Origin: Apostichopus japonicus
Lineage: Eukaryota; Echinodermata; Holothuroidea; Aspidochirotida; Stichopodidae
Direction: 5' to 3'
DNA: 64,000 nucleotides
Assembly (NCBI RefSeq): GCF_037975245.1
Contig: NC_092580.1
Span: 25,005,001-25,069,000, forward strand
Each line of letters opens with the position of its first letter. Position 1 is the stretch's first letter. Shown in pieces: positions 51,801-64,000 of the stretch. The notes under the pieces were generated by a model that did not search any database, was not told the DNA's origin, and saw only the letters and a program-made list of their open reading frames with translations. Both the position numbers and the translations under genes were made by a program.

Positions 51801-53132
51801 GCCTCGATCATCAGCTCGCACAGTGCGCCAAGCCATCGCGCCACTGTATGGACTGAGATATTAGGTGGATTAACTAATACTTACAGCTCCCCGTGTAGGC
51901 ACTTGCTGTAAAAGATCGGCAAAAGACGTCATCACCCGGGTTTCGAACCACGGATGCAAAAGAGAGCCTCGATCATCAGCTCGCACAGTGCGCCAAGCCA
52001 TCGCGCCACTGTATGGACTGAGATATTAGGTGGATTAACTAATACTTACAGCTCCCCGTGTAGGCACTTGCTGTAAAAGATCGGCAAAAGACGTCATCAC
52101 CCGGGTTTCGAACCACGGATGCAAAAGAGAGCCTCGATCATCAGCTCGCACAGTGCGCCAAGCCATCGCGCCACTGTATGGACTGAGATATTAGGTGGAT
52201 TAACTAATACTTACAGCTCCCCGTGTAGGCACTTGCTGTAAAAGATCGGCAAAAGACGTCATCACCCGGGTTTCGAACCACGGATGCAAAAGAGAGCCTC
52301 GATCATCAGCTCGCACAGTGCGCCAAGCCATCGCGCTACTGTATGGACTGAGATATTAGGTGGATTAACTAATACTTACAGCTCCCCGTGTAGGCACTTG
52401 CTGTAAAAGATCGGCAAAAGACGTCATCACCCGGGTTTCGAACCACGGATGCAAAAGAGAGCCTCGATCATCAGCTCGCACAGTGCGCCAAGCCATCGCG
52501 CCACTGTATGGACTGAGATATTAGGTGGATTAACTAATACTTACAGCTCCCCGTGTAGGCACTTGCTGTAAAAGATCGGCAAAAGACGTCATCACCCGGG
52601 TTTCGAACCACGGATGCAAAAGAGAGCCTCGATCATCAGCTCGCACAGTGCGCCAAGCCATCGCGCCACGGTATGGACTGAGATATTAGGTGGATTAACT
52701 AATACTTACAGCTCCCCGTGTAGGCACTTGCTGTAAAAGATCGGCAAAAGACGTCATCACCCGGGTTTCGAACCACGGATGCAAAAGAGAGCCTCGATCA
52801 TCAGCTCGCACAGTGCGCCAAGCCATCGCGCCACGGTATGGACTGAGATATTAGGTGGATTAACTAATACTTACAGCTCCCCGTGTAGGCACTTGCTGTA
52901 AAAGATCGGCAAAAGACGTCATCACCCGGGTTTCGAACCACGGATGCAAAAGAGAGCCTCGATCATCAGCTCGCACAGTGCGCCAAGCCATCGCGCCACG
53001 GTATGGACTGAGATATTAGGTGGATTAACTAACACTTACAGCTCCCCGTGTAGGCACTTGCTGTAAAAGATCGGCAAAAGACGTCATCACCCGGGTTTCG
53101 AACCACGGATGCAAAAGAGAGCCTCGATCATC
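45873..53132. repeat. C66 domain with 13-monomer spacing
   Basis: A T-to-C change at u66 marks six adjacent copies (45938-46763), then eighteen adjacent copies (48083-50888), then one copy (53033). Both runs begin with two G33 copies followed by T33 copies. Their starts are 2145 bp apart, exactly 13 monomers, and the last C66 of the second run to the lone copy is also 2145 bp. Between the runs lie C at 47392 (u35) and an adjacent pair with G at u146 (47668, 47833). Inside are changes at u126 (48638 G-to-T; 51773 G-to-C), 51717 (T-to-A) and 52337 (C-to-T). The pattern fits duplication of a 13-monomer block followed by expansion. Confidence 0.85.
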
Positions 53133-53462
53133 AGCTCGCACAGTGCGCCAAGCCATCGCGCCACGGTATGGACTGAGATATTAGGTGGATTAACTAATAC
53201 TTACAGCTCCCCGTGTAGGCACTTGCTGTAAAAGATCGGCAAAAGACGTCATCACCCGGGTTTCGAACCACGGATGCAAAAGAGAGCCTCGATCATCAGC
53301 TCGCACAGTGCGCCAAGCCATCGCGCCACGGTATGGACTGAGATATTAGGTGGATTAACTAATACTTACAGCTCCCCGTGTAGGCACTTGCTGTAAAAGA
53401 TCGGCAAAAGACGTCATCACCCGGGTTTCGAACCACGGATGCAAAAGAGAGCCTCGATCATC

Positions 53463-53957
53463 AGCTCGCACAGTGCGCCAAGCCATCGCGCCACGGTATG
53501 GACTGAGATATTAGGTGGATTAACTAATACTTACAGCTCCCCGTGTAGGCACTTGCTGTAAAAGATCGCCAAAAGACGTCATCACCCGGGTTTCGAACCA
53601 CGGATGCAAAAGAGAGCCTCGATCATCAGCTCGCACAGTGCGCCAAGCCATCGCGCCACGGTATGGACTGAGATATTAGGTGGATTAACTAATACTTACA
53701 GCTCCCCGTGTAGGCACTTGCTGTAAAAGATCGCCAAAAGACGTCATCACCCGGGTTTCGAACCACGGATGCAAAAGAGAGCCTCGATCATCAGCTCGCA
53801 CAGTGCGCCAAGCCATCGCGCCACGGTATGGACTGAGATATTAGGTGGATTAACTAATACTTACAGCTCCCCGTGTAGGCACTTGCTGTAAAAGATCGCC
53901 AAAAGACGTCATCACCCGGGTTTCGAACCACGGATGCAAAAGAGAGCCTCGATCATC
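53463..53957. repeat. Three consecutive monomers with G-to-C at u107
   Basis: Positions 53569, 53734 and 53899 read TCGCCAAAAG in place of TCGGCAAAAG. The variant is confined to these three adjacent copies. Confidence 0.92.
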
Positions 53958-56927
53958 AGCTCGCACAGTGCGCCAAGCCATCGCGCCACGGTATGGACTG
54001 AGATATTAGGTGGATTAACTAATACTTACAGCTCCCCGTGTAGGCACTTGCTGTAAAAGATCGGCAAAAGACGTCATCACCCGGGTTTCGAACCACGGAT
54101 GCAAAAGAGAGCCTCGATCATCAGCTCGCACAGTGCGCCAAGCCATCGCGCCACGGTATGGACTGAGATATTAGGTGGATTAACTAATACTTACAGCTCC
54201 CCGTGTAGGCACTTGCTGTAAAAGATCGGCAAAAGACGTCATCACCCGGGTTTCGAACCACGGATGCAAAAGAGAGCCTCGATCATCAGCTCGCACAGTG
54301 CGCCAAGCCATCGCGCCACGGTATGGACTGAGATATTAGGTGGATTAACTAATACTTACAGCTCCCCGTGTAGGCACTTGCTGTAAAAGATCGGCAAAAG
54401 ACGTCATCACCCGGGTTTCGAACCACGGATGCAAAAGAGAGCCTCGATCATCAGCTCGCACAGTGCGCCAAGCCATCGCGCCACGGTATGGACTGAGATA
54501 TTAGGTGGATTAACTAATACTTACAGCTCCCCGTGTAGGCACTTGCTGTAAAAGATCGGCAAAAGACGTCATCACCCGGGTTTCGAACCACGGATGCAAA
54601 AGAGAGCCTCGATCATCAGCTCGCACAGTGCGCCAAGCCATCGCGCCACGGTATGGACTGAGATATTAGGTGGATTAACTAATACTTACAGCTCCCCGTG
54701 TAGGCACTTGCTGTAAAAGATCGGCAAAAGACGTCATCACCCGGGTTTCGAACCACGGATGCAAAAGAGAGCCTCGATCATCAGCTCGCACAGTGCGCCA
54801 AGCCATCGCGCCACGGTATGGACTGAGATATTAGGTGGATTAACTAATACTTACAGCTCCCCGTGTAGGCACTTGCTGTAAAAGATCGGCAAAAGACGTC
54901 ATCACCCGGGTTTCGAACCACGGATGCAAAAGAGAGCCTCGATCATCAGCTCGCACAGTGCGCCAAGCCATCGCGCCACGGTATGGACTGAGATATTAGG
55001 TGGATTAACTAATACTTACAGCTCCCCGTGTAGGCACTTGCTGTAAAAGATCGGCAAAAGACGTCATCACCCGGGTTTCGAACCACGGATGCAAAAGAGA
55101 GCCTCGATCATCAGCTCGCACAGTGCGCCAAGCCATCGCGCCACGGTATGGACTGAGATATTAGGTGGATTAACTAATACTTACAGCTCCCCGTGTAGGC
55201 ACTTGCTGTAAAAGATCGGCAAAAGACGTCATCACCCGGGTTTCGAACCACGGATGCAAAAGAGAGCCTCGATCATCAGCTCGCACAGTGCGCCAAGCCA
55301 TCGCGCCACGGTATGGACTGAGATATTAGGTGGATTAACTAATACTTACAGCTCCCCGTGTAGGCACTTGCTGTAAAAGATCGGCAAAAGACGTCATCAC
55401 CCGGGTTTCGAACCACGGATGCAAAAGAGAGCCTCGATCATCAGCTCGCACAGTGCGCCAAGCCATCGCGCCACGGTATGGACTGAGATATTAGGTGGAT
55501 TAACTAATACTTACAGCTCCCCGTGTAGGCACTTGCTGTAAAAGATCGGCAAAAGACGTCATCACCCGGGTTTCGAACCACGGATGCAAAAGAGAGCCTC
55601 GATCATCAGCTCGCACAGTGCGCCAAGCCATCGCGCCACGGTATGGACTGAGATATTAGGTGGATTAACTAATACTTACAGCTCCCCGTGTAGGCACTTG
55701 CTGTAAAAGATCGGCAAAAGACGTCATCACCCGGGTTTCGAACCACGGATGCAAAAGAGAGCCTCGATCATCAGCTCGCACAGTGCGCCAAGCCATCGCG
55801 CCACGGTATGGACTGAGATATTAGGTGGATTAACTAATACTTACAGCTCCCCGTGTAGGCACTTGCTGTAAAAGATCGGCAAAAGACGTCATCACCCGGG
55901 TTTCGAACCACGGATGCAAAAGAGAGCCTCGATCATCAGCTCGCACAGTGCGCCAAGCCATCGCGCCACGGTATGGACTGAGATATTAGGTGGATTAACT
56001 AATACTTACAGCTCCCCGTGTAGGCACTTGCTGTAAAAGATCGGCAAAAGACGTCATCACCCGGGTTTCGAACCACGGATGCAAAAGAGAGCCTCGATCA
56101 TCAGCTCGCACAGTGCGCCAAGCCATCGCGCCACGGTATGGACTGAGATATTAGGTGGATTAACTAATACTTACAGCTCCCCGTGTAGGCACTTGCTGTA
56201 AAAGATCGGCAAAAGACGTCATCACCCGGGTTTCGAACCACGGATGCAAAAGAGAGCCTCGATCATCAGCTCGCACAGTGCGCCAAGCCATCGCGCCACG
56301 GTATGGACTGAGATATTAGGTGGATTAACTAATACTTACAGCTCCCCGTGTAGGCACTTGCTGTAAAAGATCGGCAAAAGACGTCATCACCCGGGTTTCG
56401 AACCACGGATGCAAAAGAGAGCCTCGATCATCAGCTCGCACAGTGCGCCAAGCCATCGCGCCACGGTATGGACTGAGATATTAGGTGGATTAACTAATAC
56501 TTACAGCTCCCCGTGTAGGCACTTGCTGTAAAAGATCGGCAAAAGACGTCATCACCCGGGTTTCGAACCACGGATGCAAAAGAGAGCCTCGATCATCAGC
56601 TCGCACAGTGCGCCAAGCCATCGCGCCACGGTATGGACTGAGATATTAGGTGGATTAACTAATACTTACAGCTCCCCGTGTAGGCACTTGCTGTAAAAGA
56701 TCGGCAAAAGACGTCATCACCCGGGTTTCGAACCACGGATGCAAAAGAGAGCCTCGATCATCAGCTCGCACAGTGCGCCAAGCCATCGCGCCACGGTATG
56801 GACTGAGATATTAGGTGGATTAACTAATACTTACAGCTCCCCGTGTAGGCACTTGCTGTAAAAGATCGGCAAAAGACGTCATCACCCGGGTTTCGAACCA
56901 CGGATGCAAAAGAGAGCCTCGATCATC
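53958..56927. repeat. Homogenised block, 18 monomers
   Basis: No variant is visible in these 18 copies. The following copy has two private changes (57077 G-to-A, 57087 A-to-T). There is no gene or other feature. Confidence 0.82.
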
Positions 56928-57092
56928 AGCTCGCACAGTGCGCCAAGCCATCGCGCCACGGTATGGACTGAGATATTAGGTGGATTAACTAATACTTACA
57001 GCTCCCCGTGTAGGCACTTGCTGTAAAAGATCGGCAAAAGACGTCATCACCCGGGTTTCGAACCACGGATGCAAAAAAGAGCCTCGTTCATC

Positions 57093-58247
57093 AGCTCGCA
57101 CAGTGCGCCAAGCCATCGCGCCACTGTATGGACTGAGATATTAGGTGGATTAACTAATACTTACAGCTCCCCGTGTAGGCACTTGCTGTAAAAGATCGGC
57201 AAAAGACGTCATCACCCGGGTTTCGAACCACGGATGCAAAAGAGAGCCTCGATCATCAGCTCGCACAGTGCGCCAAGCCATCGCGCCACTGTATGGACTG
57301 AGATATTAGGTGGATTAACTAATACTTACAGCTCCCCGTGTAGGCACTTGCTGTAAAAGATCGGCAAAAGACGTCATCACCCGGGTTTCGAACCACGGAT
57401 GCAAAAGAGAGCCTCGATCATCAGCTCGCACAGTGCGCCAAGCCATCGCGCCACTGTATGGACTGAGATATTAGGTGGATTAACTAATACTTACAGCTCC
57501 CCGTGTAGGCACTTGCTGTAAAAGATCGGCAAAAGACGTCATCACCCGGGTTTCGAACCACGGATGCAAAAGAGAGCCTCGATCATCAGCTCGCACAGTG
57601 CGCCAAGCCATCGCGCCACTGTATGGACTGAGATATTAGGTGGATTAACTAATACTTACAGCTCCCCGTGTAGGCACTTGCTGTAAAAGATCGGCAAAAG
57701 ACGTCATCACCCGGGTTTCGAACCACGGATGCAAAAGAGAGCCTCGATCATCAGCTCGCACAGTGCGCCAAGCCATCGCGCCACTGTATGGACTGAGATA
57801 TTAGGTGGATTAACTAATACTTACAGCTCCCCGTGTAGGCACTTGCTGTAAAAGATCGGCAAAAGACTTCATCACCCGGGTTTCGAACCACGGATGCAAA
57901 AGAGAGCCTCGATCATCAGCTCGCACAGTGCGCCAAGCCATCGCGCCACTGTATGGACTGAGATATTAGGTGGATTAACTAATACTTACAGCTCCCCGTG
58001 TAGGCACTTGCTGTAAAAGATCGGCAAAAGACGTCATCACCCGGGTTTCGAACCACGGATGCAAAAGAGAGCCTCGATCATCAGCTCGCACAGTGCGCCA
58101 AGCCATCGCGCCACTGTATGGACTGAGATATTAGGTGGATTAACTAATACTTACAGCTCCCCGTGTAGGCACTTGCTGTAAAAGATCGGCAAAAGACGTC
58201 ATCACCCGGGTTTCGAACCACGGATGCAAAAGAGAGCCTCGATCATC
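57093..58247. repeat. Run of seven T33 monomers
   Basis: Positions 57125 through 58115, at 165-bp steps, all carry T at u33. One of them also has G-to-T at u116 (57868), which breaks the GACGTC palindrome. G33 copies resume at 58248. Confidence 0.9.
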
Positions 58248-60557
58248 AGCTCGCACAGTGCGCCAAGCCATCGCGCCACGGTATGGACTGAGATATTAGG
58301 TGGATTAACTAATACTTACAGCTCCCCGTGTAGGCACTTGCTGTAAAAGATCGGCAAAAGACGTCATCACCCGGGTTTCGAACCACGGATGCAAAAGAGA
58401 GCCTCGATCATCAGCTCGCACAGTGCGCCAAGCCATCGCGCCACGGTATGGACTGAGATATTAGGTGGATTAACTAATACTTACAGCTCCCCGTGTAGGC
58501 ACTTGCTGTAAAAGATCGGCAAAAGACGTCATCACCCGGGGTTCGAACCACGGATGCAAAAGAGAGCCTCGATCATCAGCTCGCACAGTGCGCCAAGCCA
58601 TCGCGCCACGGTATGGACTGAGATATTAGGTGGATTAACTAATACTTACAGCTCCCCGTGTAGGCACTTGCTGTAAAAGATCGGCAAAAGACGTCATCAC
58701 CCGGGTTTCGAACCACGGATGCAAAAGAGAGCCTCGATCATCAGCTCGCACAGTGCGCCAAGCCATCGCGCCACGGTATGGACTGAGATATTAGGTGGAT
58801 TAACTAATACTTACAGCTCCCCGTGTAGGCACTTGCTGTAAAAGATCGGCAAAAGACGTCATCACCCGGGGTTCGAACCACGGATGCAAAAGAGAGCCTC
58901 GATCATCAGCTCGCAGAGTGCGCCAAGCCATCGCGCCACGGTATGGACTGAGATATTAGGTGGATTAACTAATACTTACAGCTCCCCGTGTAGGCACTTG
59001 CTGTAAAAGATCGGCAAAAGACGTCATCACCCGGGTTTCGAACCACGGATGCAAAAGAGAGCCTCGATCATCAGCTCGCACAGTGCGCCAAGCCATCGCG
59101 CCACGGTATGGACTGAGATATTAGGTGGATTAACTAATACTTACAGCTCCCCGTGTAGGCACTTGCTGTAAAAGATCGGCAAAAGACGTCATCACCCGGG
59201 TTTCGAACCACGGATGCAAAAGAGAGCCTCGATCATCAGCTCGCACAGTGCGCCAAGCCATCGCGCCACGGCATGGACTGAGATATTAGGTGGATTAACT
59301 AATACTTACAGCTCCCCGTGTAGGCACTTGCTGTAAAAGATCGGCAAAAGACGTCATCACCCGGGTTTCGAACCACGGATGCAAAAGAGAGCCTCGATCA
59401 TCAGCTCGCACAGTGCGCCAAGCCATCGCGCCACGGTATGGACTGAGATATTAGGTGGATTAACTAATACTTACAGCTCCCCGTGTAGGCACTTGCTGTA
59501 AAAGATCGGCAAAAGACGTCATCACCCGGGTTTCGAACCACGGATGCAAAAGAGAGCCTCGATCATCAGCTCGCACAGTGCGCCAAGCCATCGCGCCACG
59601 GTATGGACTGAGATATTAGGTGGATTAACTAATACTTACAGCTCCCCGTGTAGGCACTTGCTGTAAAAGCTCGGCAAAAGACGTCATCACCCGGGTTTCG
59701 AACCACGGATGCAAAAGAGAGCCTCGATCATCAGCTCGCACAGTGCGCCAAGCCATCGCGCCACGGTATGGACTGAGATATTAGGTGGATTAACTAATAC
59801 TTACAGCTCCCCGTGTAGGCACTTGCTGTAAAAGCTCGGCAAAAGACGTCATCACCCGGGTTTCGAACCACGGATGCAAAAGAGAGCCTCGATCATCAGC
59901 TCGCACAGTGCGCCAAGCCATCGCGCCACGGTATGGACTGAGATATTAGGTGGATTAACTAATACTTACAGCTCCCCGTGTAGGCACTTGCTGTAAAAGC
60001 TCGGCAAAAGACGTCATCACCCGGGTTTCGAACCACGGATGCAAAAGAGAGCCTCGATCATCAGCTCGCACAGTGCGCCAAGCCATCGCGCCACCGTATG
60101 GACTGAGATATTAGGTGGATTAACTAATACTTACAGCTCCCCGTGTAGGCACTTGCTGTAAAAGCTGGGCAAAAGACGTCATCACCCGGGTTTCGAACCA
60201 CGGATGCAAAAGAGAGCCTCGATCATCAGCTCGCACAGTGCGCCAAGCCTTCGCGCCACGGTATGGACTGAGATATTAGGTGGATTAACTAATACTTACA
60301 GCTCCCCGTGTAGGCACTTGCTGTAAAAGATCGGCAAAAGACGTCATCACCCGGGTTTCGAACCACGGATGCAAAAGAGAGCCTCGATCATCAGCTCGCA
60401 CAGTGCGCCAAGCCATCGCGCCACGGTATGGACTGAGATATTAGGTGGATTAACTAATACTTACAGCTCCCCGTGTAGGCACTTGCTGTAAAAGATCGGC
60501 AAAAGACGTCATCACCCGGGTTTCGAACCACGGATGCAAAAGAGAGCCTCGATCATC
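58248..60557. repeat. Patchy block with G129, C103 and rare hotspot alleles
   Basis: Two copies have T-to-G at u129 (58541, 58871), two monomers apart. Other changes are C-to-G at 58916, T-to-C at u35 (59272), four consecutive copies with A-to-C at u103 (59670, 59835, 60000, 60165), the last of these also with C-to-G at 60167 and G-to-C at u33 (60095), and A-to-T at 60250. The rarer changes in the last copy of the run postdate the run itself. Confidence 0.85.
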
Positions 60558-63500
60558 AGCTCGCACAGTGCGCCAAGCCATCGCGCCACTGTATGGACTG
60601 AGATATTAGGTGGATTAACTAATACTTACAGCTCCCCGTGTAGGCACTTGCTGTAAAAGATCGGCAAAAGACGTCATCACCCGGGTTTCGAACCACGGAT
60701 GCAAAAGAGAGCCTCGATCATCAGCTCGCACAGTGCGCCAAGCCATCGCGCCACGGTATGGACTGAGATATTAGGTGGATTAACTAATACTTACAGCTCC
60801 CCGTGTAGGCACTTGCTGTAAAAGATCGGCAAAAGACGTCATCACCCGGGTTTCGAACCACGGATGCAAAAGAGAGCCTCGATCATCAGCTCGCACAGTG
60901 CGCCAAGCCATCGCGCCACGGTATGGACTGAGATATTAGGTGGATTAACTAATACTTACAGCTCCCCGTGTAGGCACTTGCTGTAAAAGATCGGCAAAAG
61001 ACGTCATCACCCGGGTTTCGAACCACGGATGCAAAAGAGAGCCTCGATCATCAGCTCGCACAGTGCGCCAAGCCATCGCGCCACGGTATGGACTGAGATA
61101 TTAGGTGGATTAACTAATACTTACAGCTCCCCGTGTAGGCACTTGCTGTAAAAGATCGGCAAAAGACGTCATCACCCGGGTTTCGAACCACGGATGCAAA
61201 AGAGAGCCTCGATCATCAGCTCGCACAGTGCGCCAAGCCATCGCGCCACGGTATGGACTGAGATATTAGGTGGATTAACTAATACTTACAGCTCCCCGTG
61301 TAGGCACTTGCTGTAAAAGATCGGCAAAAGACGTCATCACCCGGGTTTCGAACCACGGATGCAAAAGAGAGCCTCGATCATCAGCTCGCACAGTGCGCCA
61401 AGCCATCGCGCCACGGTATGGACTGAGATATTAGGTGGATTAACTAATACTTACAGCTCCCCGTGTAGGCACTTGCTGTAAAAGATCGGCAAAAGACGTC
61501 ATCACCCGGGTTTCGAACCACGGATGCAAAAGAGAGCCTCGATCATCAGCTCGCACAGTGCGCCAAGCCATCGCGCCACGGTATGGACTGAGATATTAGG
61601 TGGATTAACTAATACTTACAGCTCCCCGTGTAGGCACTTGCTGTAAAAGATCGGCAAAAGACGTCATCACCCGGGTTTCGAACCACGGATGCAAAAGAGA
61701 GCCTCGATCATCAGCTCGCACAGTGCGCCAAGCCATCGCGCCACGGTATGGACTGAGATATTAGGTGGATTAACTAATACTTACAGCTCCCCGTGTAGGC
61801 ACTTGCTGTAAAAGATCGGCAAAAGACGTCATCACCCGGGTTTCGAACCACGGATGCAAAAGAGAGCCTCGATCATCAGCTCGCACAGTGCGCCAAGCCA
61901 TCGCGCCACGGTATGGACTGAGATATTAGGTGGATTAACTAATACTTACAGCTCCCCGTGTAGGCACTTGCGGTAAAAGATCGGCAAAAGACGTCATCAC
62001 CCGGGTTTCGAACCACGGATGCAAAAGAGAGCCTCGATCATCAGCTCGCACAGTGCGCCAAGCCATCGCGCCACGGTATGGACTGAGATATTAGGTGGAT
62101 TAACTAATACTTACAGCTCCCCGTGTAGGCACTTGCGGTAAAAGATCGGCAAAAGACGTCATCACCCGGGTTTCGAACCACGGATGCAAAAGAGAGCCTC
62201 GATCATCAGCTCGCACAGTGCGCCAAGCCATCGCGCCACGGTATGGACTGAGATATTAGGTGGATTAACTAATACTTACAGCTCCCCGTGTAGGCACTTG
62301 CTGTAAAAGATCGGCAAAAGACGTCATCACCCGGGTTTCGAACCACGGATGCAAAAGAGAGCCTCGATCATCAGCTCGCACAGTGCGCCAAGCCATCGCG
62401 CCACGGTATGGACTGAGATATTAGGTGGATTAACTAATACTTACAGCTCCCCGTGTAGGCACTTGCTGTAAAAGATCGGCAAAAGACGTCATCACCCGGG
62501 TTTCGAACCACGGATGCAAAAGAGAGCCTCGATCATCAGCTCGCACAGTGCGCCAAGCCATCGCGCCACGGTATGGACTGAGATATTAGGTGGATTAACT
62601 AATACTTACAGCTCCCCGTGTAGGCACTTGCTGTAAAAGATCGGCAAAAGACGTCATCACCCGGGTTTCGAACCACGGATGCAAAAGAGAGCCTCGATCA
62701 TCAGCTCGCACAGTGCGCCAAGCCATCGCGCCACGGTATGGACTGAGATATTAGGTGGATTAACTAATACTTACAGCTCCCCGTGTAGGCACTTGCTGTA
62801 AAAGATCGGCAAAAGACGTCATCACCCGGGTTTCGAACCACGGATGCAAAAGAGAGCCTCGATCATCAGCTCGCACAGTGCGCCAAGCCATCGCGCCACG
62901 GTATGGACTGAGATATTAGGTGGATTAACTAATACTTACAGCTCCCCGTGTAGGCACTTGCTGTAAAAGATCGGCAAAAGACGTCATCACCCGGGTTTCG
63001 AACCACGGATGCAAAAGAGAGCCTCGATCATCAGCTCGCACAGTGCGCCAAGCCATCGCGCCACGGTATGGACTGAGATATTAGGTGGATTAACTAATAC
63101 TTACAGCTCCCCGTGTAGGCACTTGCTGTAAAAGATCGGCAAAAGACGTCATCACCCGGGTTTCGAACCACGGATGCAAAAGAGAGCCTCGATCATCAGC
63201 TCGCACAGTGCGCCAAGCCATCGCGCCACGGTATGGACTGAGATATTAGGTGGATTAACTAATACTTACAGCTCCCCGTGTAGGCACTTGCTGTAAAAGA
63301 TCGGCAAAAGACGTCATCACCCGGGTTTCGAACCACGGATGCAAAAGAGAGCCTCGATCATCAGCTCGCACAGTGCGCCAAGCCATCGCGCCACGGTATG
63401 GACTGAGATATTAGGTGGATTAACTAATACTTACAGCTCCCCGTGTAGGCACTTGCTGTAAAAGATCGGCAAAAGACGTCATCACCCGGGTTTCGAACCA

Positions 63501-63857
63501 CGGATGCAAAAGAGAGCCTCGATCATCAGCTCGCACAGTGCGCCAAGCCATCGCGCCACGGTATGGACTGAGATATTAGGTGGATTAACTAATACTTACA
63601 GCTCCCCGTGTAGGCACTTGCTGTAAAAGATCGGCAAAAGACGTCATCACCCGGGTTTCGAACCACGGATGCAAAAGAGAGCCTCGATCATCAGCTCGCA
63701 CAGTGCGCCAAGCCATCGCGCCACGGTATGGACTGAGATATTAGGTGGATTAACTAATACTTACAGCTCCCCGTGTAGGCACTTGCTGTAAAAGATCGGC
63801 AAAAGACGTCATCACCCGGGTTTCGAACCACGGATGCAAAAGAGAGCCTCGATCATC
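60558..63857. repeat. Mostly consensus block with a G95 pair
   Basis: One T33 copy (60590) is followed by consensus copies. An adjacent pair has T-to-G at u95 (61972, 62137). The same change appears at 63952 in the final partial copy, 11 or 12 monomers further on, so an 11-12-monomer offset may operate here as at the left end. Confidence 0.8.
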
Positions 63858-64000
63858 AGCTCGCACAGTGCGCCAAGCCATCGCGCCACGGTATGGACTG
63901 AGATATTAGGTGGATTAACTAATACTTACAGCTCCCCGTGTAGGCACTTGCGGTAAAAGATCGGCAAAAGACGTCATCACCCGGGTTTCGAACCACGGAT
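63858..64000. repeat. Partial last monomer (143 bp), array continues beyond window
   Basis: The 388th copy begins at 63858 and is cut by the window edge after u143. It carries a T-to-G change at u95 (63952), also seen in the adjacent pair at 61972 and 62137. The sequence gives no sign of array decay near this edge, so the array must extend further right. Confidence 0.97.

Larger units (their letters stand above)
1..64000. repeat. 165-bp satellite DNA tandem array (about 388 copies, spans whole window)
   Basis: The same 165-bp unit repeats head to tail from the first to the last base, always in one orientation. The unit begins AGCTCGCACA at 1, 166, 331, 496, 661 and so on, and the last start is at 63858. 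I followed the phase through the window: five 1-bp insertions and three 1-bp deletions give a net +2, and 387 x 165 + 2 = 63857, which matches the observed last start. Composition of the consensus is 85 G+C of 165 (about 52%). No non-repeat sequence interrupts the array and neither edge is reached. Known biology: arrays of this length and purity with a nucleosome-sized monomer are typical of eukaryotic centromeric, pericentromeric or subtelomeric heterochromatin. The placement is inference; I do not recognise the family. Confidence 0.99.

Noticed and set aside
1-64000. CRISPR array
   Set aside because: The period is 165 bp and the whole unit repeats. There are no unique spacers between short repeats, and no cas genes.
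1-64000. rDNA or 5S rRNA gene array
   Set aside because: No segment resembles conserved 5S internal control regions or other rRNA cores that I can recognise, and the unit is too short for a 5S gene plus typical spacer.
1-64000. Insertion sequence, transposon or provirus inside the array
   Set aside because: The phase accounting leaves no room for any insertion: every base belongs to a 164-166-bp monomer.
1-64000. Bacterial or phage accessory system
   Set aside because: No coding capacity over 64 kb in any frame. A pure 165-bp array of this size is not a pattern known from prokaryotic genomes.
1-64000. Inverted arrangement or strand switch within the array
   Set aside because: Every copy checked reads in the same orientation, and no hairpin junction or reversed monomer was seen.

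Overview
The whole 64-kb window is a single, uninterrupted head-to-tail satellite DNA array. The monomer is 165 bp, so the window holds 387 complete copies plus a 143-bp partial copy at the right edge. The array runs off both ends, and I found no unique sequence, gene, RNA gene, mobile element or CRISPR array inside it. All copies point the same way. By eye, most copies are identical or differ at one or two positions. Only eight single-base indels occur, and they account exactly for the net +2 phase drift from position 1 to 63858. A pure 64-kb array of one nucleosome-sized monomer suggests a eukaryotic (peri)centromeric, subtelomeric, B-chromosome or similar heterochromatic block. The species cannot be named. 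The monomer is about 52% GC and shows no CpG depletion.

Monomer coordinates (u1-u165) start at the AGCTCGCACA motif at position 1. Parts of the monomer are: a GC-rich block u1-u33 with a small dyad; a variation hotspot u31-u36; one AT-rich block about u41-u70; three AAAA runs (u98-101, u109-112, u146-149); and a palindrome-rich stretch u113-u135 (GACGTC, CCCGGG, TTCGAA). On the minus strand there is a recognisable RNA polymerase III type-2 (tRNA-like) promoter. It has an exact B-box (GGTTCGAAACC) and a 10/12 A-box (TGGCGCACTGTG) 46 nt apart, followed by TTTT 14 nt after the B-box. The cloverleaf itself is degenerate. The simplest reading is that the satellite came from a tRNA gene or tRNA-derived SINE, and that the promoter boxes have been kept in almost every copy.

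Layout: 1-4.8 kb is a patchy zone with an 11-monomer duplicated pattern. 4.8-10 kb is highly uniform. 10-13 kb is mildly variant. 14-17.5 kb is 21 identical-looking copies. 17.5-27.2 kb mixes u33 G/T alleles with local pair duplications. 27.2-33.8 kb is 40 near-identical copies. 33.8-35.1 kb has two copies of a deletion allele. 35.1-37.8 kb is uniform. 38.8-53.9 kb is the most diverged part, with runs of 2, 3, 4, 6 and 18 adjacent monomers sharing private variants and two 13-monomer offsets. 54-56.9 kb is uniform. 57-64 kb is again patchy. These patterns fit unequal exchange and local segmental duplication.

Coding potential is essentially nil. The period is a multiple of three, so any open frame would run for kilobases, yet all forward frames are closed in each monomer. 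The only open stretches near 80 codons (41538-41799) come from a one-base deletion that shifts phase. I did not find a new enzymatic or defence system. The most interesting signals are the conserved Pol III promoter on one strand of a megasatellite-scale array, the variation hotspot, and the fine record of array growth.
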